The notes under the pieces were generated by a model, which was given only the letters and a program-made list of their open reading frames with translations, was not told the DNA's origin and searched no databases. The position numbers were made by a program, and so were the translations under genes. Below, in pieces: positions 57,630-64,000 of a stretch of 64,000 bases of DNA (position 1 is the stretch's first letter; each line of letters begins with the position of its first letter). This DNA is from Pelagibius sp048268885 (lineage in GTDB: Bacteria > Pseudomonadota > Alphaproteobacteria > Kiloniellales > Kiloniellaceae): NCBI GenBank assembly GCA_048268885.1, contig JBLWUP010000020.1:30003-94002 (forward strand). The letters are read 5' to 3'.

Positions 57630-58889
57630 ATGCGAAATCCATTGATCTCCTCCTTCTCCGCGGGGTCATGTGTGGCGGCCCTGGCCTTCGCGGCCACGCC
57701 GGCGCAGGCGCAGAGCCTGCCTCCGGGTGATGGCCGGGAGGCCGTCGAAAGCGTCTGCACCGCCTGCCACCAGACCAACCAGATCACCCGCAGCTCCGGC
57801 TACACACAGGCAGAGTGGCGCGAACTCACCAGCACCATGATCGACCTCACCGGTGATCCGGCGATGCGCGAGCAGATCACCGCCTATCTCGCGGCGCATT
57901 TCCCGCCCAGCGGCAACCGCGCCGCTTCTCTCGTGCCCGGCAATCATGAGATCGCCTTCAAGGAATGGCAGGTGCCGACCCTCGGACAGCGCTCCCGCGA
58001 CCCCATCGAGGCGCGCGACGGGACAATCTGGTGGGCGGGACAGTGGGGCAACCTGATCGGCAAGATCGACCCCGCCACGGGCGCAATGAAAGAATATGTC
58101 CTGCCGGAAGGCAGCTATCCGCACAGCGTCACGCTCGATGCCGCCGGCAACGTTTGGTACACCGGCAACAAGAACGGCACCGTCGGCAAGCTCGATCCTG
58201 GAAGCGAAGAAATCACCGTCTACGAAATGCCAGACCCGGCGGCGCGCGACCCGCACACGGCGATCTTCGACACGGCTGGCATCCTCTGGTTCACCCTGCA
58301 GCACAGCAACATGATCGGCCGGCTCGATCCGGCAACGGGCAACATCAAGCTGGTGACGCCGCCCACAGCGGGCTCCAAACCCTACGGCATCAAGATCGAT
58401 AGGGACGGCAGTCCCTGGGTCGCCTGCAACGGCAGCAACTGCCTGCTGAAGGTCGACCCGGGAAGCATGGAGATCACCGAGGTGAAGCTGCCGACACCCG
58501 GAACCACCGTGCGTCGCCTCGACATCGCCGGCGACGGCATGATCTGGTACGTAAACTCCGGGCAAGGCAAACTTGGCCGCTACGACCCGGCGACCGGCGC
58601 CATCACCGAATGGGACTCACCCTCCGGGTCGAAGTCGCACCCCTACGCCATCGCGGTGATCGACGGCATCGTCTGGTACAACGAGTCCGGCGTGCGGCCC
58701 GACCCCCTGGTGCGCTTCGATCCCGCGAGCGAGACATTCCAGAGCTGGGCCATCCCCTCGGGCGGCGTTCACGCGGGCATCGTGCGCCATATGCGCGCCA
58801 CCCAAGACGGCAACCTGCTGATCCACCAGAGCGCCACCAACCGCATCATCCGGGTGAACCTGAAGGGCACAGCGGCCGCGACGCAGTAG
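57630..58889 (+). CDS. Vgb-like beta-propeller with N-terminal haem-c motif
   Basis: GGGAGGTG precedes the ATG; 419 residues with a signal peptide (ending AQAQS). Residues 36-95 look like a small cytochrome c domain with SVCTACHQTN (C43-x-x-C46-H47). From about 110 a six- or seven-bladed propeller follows, with blades of the Vgb (virginiamycin B lyase) type: EARDGTIWWAGQWGNLIGKIDPATG, SVTLDAAGNVWYTGNKNGTVGKLDPG, GTVRRLDIAGDGMIWYVNSGQGKLGRYDPATG. It lies 91 bp after sco, where other mtoX operons carry MauG-type cytochromes. An electron-transfer or lyase role is open. Confidence 0.87.
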   Translation: MRNPLISSFSAGSCVAALAFAATPAQAQSLPPGDGREAVESVCTACHQTNQITRSSGYTQAEWRELTSTMIDLTGDPAMREQITAYLAAHFPPSGNRAASLVPGNHEIAFKEWQVPTLGQRSRDPIEARDGTIWWAGQWGNLIGKIDPATGAMKEYVLPEGSYPHSVTLDAAGNVWYTGNKNGTVGKLDPGSEEITVYEMPDPAARDPHTAIFDTAGILWFTLQHSNMIGRLDPATGNIKLVTPPTAGSKPYGIKIDRDGSPWVACNGSNCLLKVDPGSMEITEVKLPTPGTTVRRLDIAGDGMIWYVNSGQGKLGRYDPATGAITEWDSPSGSKSHPYAIAVIDGIVWYNESGVRPDPLVRFDPASETFQSWAIPSGGVHAGIVRHMRATQDGNLLIHQSATNRIIRVNLKGTAAATQ

Positions 58890-58928
58890 GATGCCGGCAA
58901 GAGGAAGCTCGCCCTTGCCAACCCACGG

Positions 58929-59050
58929 CTGTCGTCCCGGGGCTTGACCCCGGGACCCAATACCCTGGCCGCTTGGTCGATGGTGGTGGCGTAGGCCTTC
59001 CCTAGCCGGGAAGGCCAATGGGTCCCGGGATCAAGTCCCGGGACGACGGT
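58929..59050. repeat. intergenic inverted repeat, family A copy 3
   Basis: CTGTCGTCCCGGGGCTTGAC at the left matches inverted GATCAAGTCCCGGGACGAC at the right. GGGACCCAATA and CCAATGGGTCCC enclose a variable centre containing its own hairpin (GGCCTTCCCTAGCCGGGAAGGCC). It lies between the convergent propeller gene and gamma-glutamyltransferase gene. Confidence 0.85.
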
Positions 59051-59082
59051 GGTGCGCAATGGCAGCGAGGCCCGACCGGAAC

Positions 59083-60675
59083 CTACGCCCGCGGCGTCTC
59101 CGCCTTCACGCCCTCTTCCGCCAACTCGAAGGGCGCAGGTGCTGCCGCGCCGGCGACCGGCTGGGATTTGTCGGCCATGCCCCAGCACTGCCCCGTCGCC
59201 GGGTCGCGGGCAACCCCCGAAGGGCAGGAATAGAGCTTCGGGAAGACCAACTGTTGGGCGACCTCGACCTGGAAGACTTTCTTCAGCTCGGCGAGCGCCG
59301 CCTCGCCCATTGCCGGGTCGGCCCGGACCGAGCCGCGCGCCGAGGCGTCGATGCGCGGCGTGTGAAAGGCCTCTTCCAAGGACATGCCGTAATCGAGCAG
59401 CAGCGCCGTCAGTTGCGCCGTGCAGGGCACGATGTGGTTGGCCCCGGAAGCACCGACGGCGAAGATCGCCTCGCCGTCGCGTGTCGCGATGGTCGGGCAC
59501 ATGTTGGAGGAGTTGATGCGCTTGCCGCCGGCCAGCGATACCGGGTTGCCGGGGCGCGGATCGAAGTAGCCGACGGCATTGTTCATCAGGATGCCCGTTG
59601 AGGGCAGCACGACCCCGCTGCCGAAGCGGTTCAGCAAGGTGTAGGTCAGGGCGACCATGTTGCCCTCGGCATCCACCGCGCTCATGTGCGAGGTGCAGCC
59701 CCCTTGTTGGTCCAGCCCAACTTTCTTCTTGTGGGTCTCAAAGGCCGCGTCCAGGCCGCGCGCGTAGGCGATCCAGGTCTCCGGCCCCACCGCCGCCCCC
59801 GGCGTCAGCTTGGCCTCCACATAGCTCAGCATGTCGAGCAGACGCGGCCCACCGGAAACCTCGCCCGCCGTGTGGACCGCCGAGCCACGGTGGGTGCCGC
59901 TCAAGGGCGCCAGTTCCTCGGCTTCGTAGGCTGCCAGATCCTGCACGGTGATCTTCGAGCCGCCGGCCTGCAGGTCGGCGGCAATCGCCTCGGCCAGCGG
60001 TCCTTCGTAGAAGGCGCGCGGCCCTTCCGCCGCCAGGGTCTTCAGCGTCCCCGTCAGGGCCGGCAGCGGGTGGAGGCTCTCGGGCTGGGCCGGCACCCCG
60101 CCCGGCAGGTAGATCCCGCTGGCCGCGGAATCCCGGCGCAGCAAGTCCATGGCGAGGCCGATCTGCAGCGTACCGTGCCAGTCGACGGGCAGACCGCGTT
60201 CCGCCAGCCGCACCACCGGGGCCAGCACCTGCGCCCAGGGCAGGCTGCCGTAGTCCGTCAACGCGCGGCCCAGGCCGGCCACGGCGCCGGGGATGGTGAT
60301 GGAGCCGTAGCCGCGCTCGTTCGCCCGGTCCTTCACCCCCGGATAGAGCATCAGGGAGGGCGGTTCGGCGGGATCGAGCGGATAGTCGGCACTGTCGATG
60401 GCCTGGGGCAGCACACCCTGGAAGTTGAGGACCCGGGCCTGCTTCTCCTTGGCCAGCCAGATCACCATGAAGCCGCTGCCGCCCAGGCCGCACATCCAGG
60501 CCTCCACCACGTTCAGCGCCATGGCGCAGGCCACGGCGGCGTCCACCGCATTGCCGCCTTCGGCCAGCAGGGCCGCCCCGGCCCGGGCCGCCAGCCAGTG
60601 CTGGGCCGCCACCGCCCCCTTGCCGGAGGTGACGGCGCCCTTGCGGACCTGCCACTGCTCGACGTTCTCGTTCAC
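59083..60675 (-). CDS. ggt: gamma-glutamyltransferase family protein
   Basis: 530 residues without an obvious signal peptide, so probably cytoplasmic and unlike periplasmic E. coli Ggt. The Ntn-hydrolase core shows GNAVDAAVACAMALNVVEAWMCGLGGSGFMV, the autocleavage/catalytic Thr in GGCTSHMSAVDAEGNMVALT (T328), and GKRINSSNMCPTI. Family members hydrolyse or transfer gamma-glutamyl groups, or act on cephalosporin-like or N-acyl substrates. YwrD-like leaderless members are of unknown substrate. Single gene, divergent from the MBL-fold gene. Confidence 0.85.
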   Translation of the reverse strand: MNENVEQWQVRKGAVTSGKGAVAAQHWLAARAGAALLAEGGNAVDAAVACAMALNVVEAWMCGLGGSGFMVIWLAKEKQARVLNFQGVLPQAIDSADYPLDPAEPPSLMLYPGVKDRANERGYGSITIPGAVAGLGRALTDYGSLPWAQVLAPVVRLAERGLPVDWHGTLQIGLAMDLLRRDSAASGIYLPGGVPAQPESLHPLPALTGTLKTLAAEGPRAFYEGPLAEAIAADLQAGGSKITVQDLAAYEAEELAPLSGTHRGSAVHTAGEVSGGPRLLDMLSYVEAKLTPGAAVGPETWIAYARGLDAAFETHKKKVGLDQQGGCTSHMSAVDAEGNMVALTYTLLNRFGSGVVLPSTGILMNNAVGYFDPRPGNPVSLAGGKRINSSNMCPTIATRDGEAIFAVGASGANHIVPCTAQLTALLLDYGMSLEEAFHTPRIDASARGSVRADPAMGEAALAELKKVFQVEVAQQLVFPKLYSCPSGVARDPATGQCWGMADKSQPVAGAAAPAPFELAEEGVKAETPRA

Positions 60676-60916
60676 GCGGTTCCCCCTTCTTGACGGTTCG
60701 CGGCCCCGATTCTACTCCTGCCAAAGGTAAGACGCGGGCGGGGCCGACGCCAGCCGGGCGGCCGATCTCCCCGGAAGGCCGGAAATCCGCCGCGCCACGC
60801 CTTGACGGTTACATCTGCGCAACCCTCTTATGGCGGAAACTGCAACAAGACCCTGAACGGCGCCCCCGCGGAAGAACGGGCCCCGCGCGCCGCAGGCGGC
60901 AAGGAAAGGAAGAGAC

Positions 60917-61873
60917 ATGAGCGGCAAGACTTTCGCCTCCCAGGCGGATCTCGAGGAAAAACAGGTCACTTTCGACCAGCTGGGCGACGGCCTCTACGCC
61001 TATACGGCCGAGGGCGACCCCAACACCGGCATCATCGTCGGCGACGACAGCGTCATGGTGGTCGACACCCAGGCGACGCCGGTCATGGCCCAGGGAGTCA
61101 TCGACCGCATCCGCGAGGTGACCGACAAGCCGATCAAGTACGTGGTGCTCAGCCACTACCACGCGGTGCGCGTGCTGGGCGCCTCGGCCTACGGCGCCGA
61201 GCACATCATCGCCAGCCGCGACACCTACGACTTGATCGTCGAGCGCGGCCAGCAGGACTACGATTCCGAGGTCGGGCGCTTCCCGCGCCTCTTCCAGTCG
61301 GTGGAAACCGTGCCCGGCCTGACTTGGCCGACCATCGTCTTCGAGAAGTCGCTCACCCTCTTCATGGGCAAGCGCGAGGTGCAGATCCTGCAGCTCGGCC
61401 GCGGCCACACCAAGGGCGACACCGTGGTCTGGCTGCCCAAGGAGAAGGTCATGTTCGCCGGCGACCTGGTGGAATACGGCGCGACGCCCTACACCGGCGA
61501 CGCCTACCTGCAGGACTGGCCGCAGACCCTGGCGAACCTGCGCGCCCTCGGTCCCGAAAAGCTGGTGCCCGGCCGCGGCGCGGCCCTGAAGACCGCCAAG
61601 GAATGCGAAGAAGGCATCGCCGGCACCCAGGCCTTCCTGACGGAGATGTACCAGTCGGTCGCCAAGGGCGTGGCCGACGGCCGCGAACTGAAGGACATCT
61701 ACCGCGACACCTTCGCCAAGCTGGAGCCCGACTTCGGCAAGTGGGTGATCTTCGAGCACTGCATGCCCTTCGATGTCACCCGCGCCTACGACGAGGCCTC
61801 GGGCATCAAGGACCCGCGCATCTGGACGGCGGAGCGCGACAAGGAAATGTGGCGGTCGCTCGAACAGGACTGA
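60917..61873 (+). CDS. MBL-fold protein with altered metal motif
   Basis: 318 residues; AAGGAAGAGAC precedes the ATG. The metallo-beta-lactamase fold is clear, but the HxHxDH motif reads SHYHAVRVLG (H80, H82, then V84 and R85 for Asp and His). The downstream GRGHTKGD His and FAGDLVEY Asp are kept. Site 1 could therefore still bind a metal and site 2 looks lost. This HAVR variant is a recurring subfamily near FAD monooxygenase and DUF2783 genes, as here. It may hydrolyse or isomerise a ring-cleavage product. Confidence 0.87.
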   Translation: MSGKTFASQADLEEKQVTFDQLGDGLYAYTAEGDPNTGIIVGDDSVMVVDTQATPVMAQGVIDRIREVTDKPIKYVVLSHYHAVRVLGASAYGAEHIIASRDTYDLIVERGQQDYDSEVGRFPRLFQSVETVPGLTWPTIVFEKSLTLFMGKREVQILQLGRGHTKGDTVVWLPKEKVMFAGDLVEYGATPYTGDAYLQDWPQTLANLRALGPEKLVPGRGAALKTAKECEEGIAGTQAFLTEMYQSVAKGVADGRELKDIYRDTFAKLEPDFGKWVIFEHCMPFDVTRAYDEASGIKDPRIWTAERDKEMWRSLEQD

Positions 61874-61907
61874 GCAACGTCATGATCGACATGCTCCTGC
61901 GGCCGCC

Positions 61908-62002
61908 CATGGTTCGAGACGCGCCTGCGACGCTCCTCACCATGAGGTCGGAGTCTTGCCTCACCCTGAGGCGGCGCGCCAGCGCCGTCTCGAAGGGCGA
62001 GG
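61908..62002. repeat. intergenic inverted repeat, family B copy 2 (diverged)
   Basis: CATGGTTCGAGACGCGCCTG at the left and CAGCGCCGTCTCGAAGGGCG at the right are inverted matches. CTCCTCACCATGAGG and CCTCACCCTGAGG form inner arms. It sits between the MBL-fold and FAD monooxygenase genes and is probably transcribed with them. Confidence 0.75.
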
Positions 62003-62042
62003 CAAGACGCGCCAGCCGTTCAACTGCCGTGCGTTGAAAGCT

Positions 62043-63689
62043 ATGCCGAAGACCTACCAGAACCCGCGCTACCCCTACCGGCGCTCCGCCGACCAGGATG
62101 AGGGGACCGGCCACCATCCGGTGATCATCGTCGGCGCCGGGCTGGTCGGGCTGACCGCCGCCGTCGATCTCGCCACCCGCGGCGTGCCGACGGTGGTGCT
62201 GGACGACGACGACACGGTCAGCTTCGGCTCCCGTGCGCTGTGCTTTTCCAAGCGCACCCTGGAAATCTACGACCGCCTCGGGCTGGGCGACAAGCTGCAG
62301 GCCAAGGGCGTCACCTGGAACCGCGGCAAGGTGTTCTTCCAGGACCGCCTGATCTACGGCTTCGATCTGCAGCCGGAGGGCGGTCACCGCTGGCCCGCCT
62401 TTATCAATCTGCAGCAGTACTACCCCGAGGAATGGCTGGTCGAACGCGCCGCGGAGACCGGCTTGGTCGACCTGCGCTGGAAGAACAAGGTAACCGGCGT
62501 CGCCCAAGACGGTGATGCGGTCACGCTCACCATCGAGACGCCGGAGGGTCCCTACGACCTGACCTGCGACTACCTGCTGGCCGCCGACGGCGCGCGCAGC
62601 CAGGTGCGCCGCTGCTTCGGCCTCTCCTTCGACGGCCAGGTCTTTCAGGACCATTTCCTCATCGCCGACGTGATCATGAAGGCGGACTTCCCGACCGAGC
62701 GCTGGTTCTGGTTCGACCCGCCGTTCCATCCCAATCAGTCGGCCCTGCTGCACAAGCAACCCGACGGGGTCTGGCGCATCGACCTGCAGCTCGGCTGGGA
62801 CACCGATCCGGAAGAGGAGAAGAAGCCGGAGAAGGTGATCCCGCGCCTGAAGGCGATGCTCGGCGAAGACGTCGACTTCGACCTGGAATGGGTTTCCGTC
62901 TACACCTTCCAGTGCCGCCGCCTGGAACGCTTCCGCCATGGCCGCGTGTTCTTCATCGGCGATTCCGCGCACCAGGTCTCGCCCTTCGGGGCGCGGGGCG
63001 GCAACGGCGGCGTGCAGGACGCGGACAATCTCTGCTGGAAGCTGGCGGCGGTGCTCGAGGGCCGCGCCCGGGAAAGCCTGCTCGACAGCTACGACGCCGA
63101 GCGCATTCCCGCCGCCGACGAGAACATCCTGCACTCGACCCGCAGCACCGACTTCATTACCCCGAAGAACGCCATCAGCCGCGCCTTTCGCGATGCGACC
63201 CTGGAATTGGCGGCCGAGCTGCCCTTCGCCCGCGCCCTGGTGAACAGCGGCCGCCTGTCGCAGGCCTACTGCCCGCCGCATGGCGGCAAGGGCCCGCTGG
63301 GGCCCAGTTCTCTCGGACCGGGCAGCCCCTGCCCCGACGCGCCCCTGCAGCGCGGCAACCAGCGTTCCTGGCTGCTGCACCAGCTGCAGGGAGGCTTCTT
63401 CGGCATCTACTTCACCGAAGCGCCGCTGTCGGAGGAAGAATGCGGCAAGCTCGCGCGCCTGAGCGAAGAACATCCGGACCTGCAGAGCCTGATCATCGCC
63501 AGGCAGGGCTGCCGCACCTCCCAAGGCGAGCTGGACGTCTGGCAGGATTGCGACGGCCTGTTCGAGGCGCGCTACGGCGCCACGCCCGGCAGCTTCACCC
63601 TGGTGCGCCCCGACCAGCATGTGGTGGACTGCTGGCCGCTGCTGGACTGCGACGCCGCCGCGCGCAGCCGGGCCGCGGCCCTGTCTTAG
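62043..63689 (+). CDS. FAD-dependent aromatic monooxygenase (PheA/TetX family)
   Basis: ATG at 62043 gives 548 residues. FAD-binding motifs are PVIIVGAGLVGLTAAVDLATRGV, the DG motif DYLLAADGARSQVR and the GD motif GRVFFIGDSAHQVSPFGARGGNGGVQDADNLCWKLA. The C-terminal about 120 residues are a thioredoxin-like domain usual in phenol-hydroxylase-type flavoproteins. It hydroxylates an aromatic or polyketide-like ring with NAD(P)H and O2; the substrate is unknown. It is followed 13 bp later by a DUF2783 gene. Confidence 0.92.
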   Translation: MPKTYQNPRYPYRRSADQDEGTGHHPVIIVGAGLVGLTAAVDLATRGVPTVVLDDDDTVSFGSRALCFSKRTLEIYDRLGLGDKLQAKGVTWNRGKVFFQDRLIYGFDLQPEGGHRWPAFINLQQYYPEEWLVERAAETGLVDLRWKNKVTGVAQDGDAVTLTIETPEGPYDLTCDYLLAADGARSQVRRCFGLSFDGQVFQDHFLIADVIMKADFPTERWFWFDPPFHPNQSALLHKQPDGVWRIDLQLGWDTDPEEEKKPEKVIPRLKAMLGEDVDFDLEWVSVYTFQCRRLERFRHGRVFFIGDSAHQVSPFGARGGNGGVQDADNLCWKLAAVLEGRARESLLDSYDAERIPAADENILHSTRSTDFITPKNAISRAFRDATLELAAELPFARALVNSGRLSQAYCPPHGGKGPLGPSSLGPGSPCPDAPLQRGNQRSWLLHQLQGGFFGIYFTEAPLSEEECGKLARLSEEHPDLQSLIIARQGCRTSQGELDVWQDCDGLFEARYGATPGSFTLVRPDQHVVDCWPLLDCDAAARSRAAALS

Positions 63690-63702
63690 GAGGAGCGATT
63701 TC

Positions 63703-63906
63703 GTGAGCTCACACCTCGTCACCGACACCAACCTCGCCGCGCCGGACGAGTTCTATGCCGCGCTGACGGCGCTGCACCGTGACCTCGACGACGCCGAGAG
63801 CGCCAAGGTGAACGCCAAGCTCATCCTGCTGCTGGCCAATCACATCGGCGACATGCAGGTCCTCCAGGAAGCCCTCGCCCTCGCCCGACCGCAAGACGCG
63901 GCATGA
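63703..63906 (+). CDS. DUF2783 small protein
   Basis: GTG start at 63703 with an ideal AGGAGGAG upstream; 67 residues. DTNLAAPDEFYAALTALHRDLDDAESAKVNAKLILLLANHIGDMQVLQEAL is the DUF2783 pattern, a small all-helical protein that recurs beside FAD monooxygenase genes. It may be a partner subunit, but no function is known. Its stop overlaps the next start (ATGA). Confidence 0.88.
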   Translation: MSSHLVTDTNLAAPDEFYAALTALHRDLDDAESAKVNAKLILLLANHIGDMQVLQEALALARPQDAA

Positions 63907-64000
63907 ACGGCCCTTTCCCCGACGGTCCGCCGCCGGCCCCGCGCCAGGTCCTGACGGAGCTGCTGGCGGGCGTCGGCCTCTCCCCCCGGCTCGCCGAGGG
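63903..64000 (+). CDS. unknown protein, 3' end outside window
   Basis: An ATG overlapping the DUF2783 stop opens a frame that runs to the window end (about 32 residues: MNGPFPDGPPPAPRQVLTEL and on). The overlap implies translational coupling within the monooxygenase operon. Too little is visible to name a family. Confidence 0.6.
   Translation, partial: MNGPFPDGPPPAPRQVLTELLAGVGLSPRLAE

Noticed and set aside
61806..63731. Long minus-strand open frame (641 codons) opposite the FAD monooxygenase
   Set aside because: The plus strand has the complete FAD motif series; the minus frame is an Ala/Gly/Val-rich shadow.

Overview
The window is high-GC DNA (clearly above 60% GC by eye) with dense gene packing. 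Many starts overlap stops (ATGA, TAATG), and there are short intergenic palindromes of the 'GTCGTCCCGG...CCGGGACGAC' and 'CATCCTTCGAGACG...CGTCTCGAAGGATG' types. Together with a RutR-controlled reductive pyrimidine pathway, a MetA-type homoserine acyltransferase and NMT1/THI5-type transporters, this points to an alphaproteobacterium. The Rhodospirillales are my best guess, with low certainty. Ectoine hydrolysis (doeA-doeB) and a methanethiol oxidase operon (mtoX-sco) fit a marine or saline lifestyle. The region looks chromosomal: I see no phage, integrase, insertion sequence or CRISPR array.

Layout. 1-2 kb: a coiled-coil protein cut by the window edge, a coiled-coil lipoprotein, and a membrane-anchored protein whose VWA domain closely resembles the I-like domain of animal integrin beta chains. 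2.3 kb: tRNA-Ser(TGA). 2.5-5.6 kb: two uncharacterised proteins. 5.6-9.6 kb: a Mur-ligase/peptidyl-tRNA-hydrolase fusion, a methyltransferase, a PAS_5-like protein and a broken PAS-like pseudogene. 9.9-12.1 kb: doeA-doeB. 12.2-16.9 kb: the most unusual block. It holds two secreted proteins with complete intein-like Hint domains and long Gly/Asp-rich tails, a PKHD-type 2-oxoglutarate dioxygenase, and a lipoprotein. These diverge from an ECF sigma factor and an anti-sigma factor whose periplasmic domain resembles the lipoprotein. 16.9-21.3 kb: a cation/proton antiporter, a secreted protein, a B12-binding radical SAM protein and a DUF4399 protein.

Pyrimidine regulon. Two divergent promoters carry RutR-type palindromes (TTGACCA-N2-TGGTCAA). 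At 21.4-24 kb they lie between a nitrilase-type beta-ureidopropionase and dihydropyrimidinase. A BMP-type nucleobase/nucleoside ABC importer and cytosine deaminase (codA) follow downstream. At 40.1-49.3 kb the sites lie between rutR and a seven-gene run: preT, preA, an M20-type ureidopropionase and an NMT1/TauABC-type importer. Together the genes can take cytosine or uracil through dihydrouracil and N-carbamoyl-beta-alanine to beta-alanine. The third step seems to be encoded twice by unrelated enzymes.

Other blocks. 30.4-35.5 kb: a cysteine-desulfurase-like enzyme, a FAH-family hydrolase, a ketopantoate-reductase-like protein, a transglutaminase-like cysteine peptidase and metA. 35.6-40.0 kb: an FNR/FixK-like box upstream of a fused beta-phosphoglucomutase/trehalose-6-phosphate phosphatase and a GH65 disaccharide phosphorylase. 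49.3-55.2 kb: EthD-like protein, GhrA-like dehydrogenase, nitroreductase, PBP5-like carboxypeptidase with a SPOR-like tail, LbH acetyltransferase, AcfC-like binding protein, a hemerythrin lacking one expected His, and a DUF3574 protein. 55.5-58.9 kb: mtoX, sco and a haem-motif beta-propeller. 59-64 kb: gamma-glutamyltransferase, an MBL-fold protein with an altered metal site, an FAD monooxygenase, a DUF2783 protein and a gene cut by the window end.
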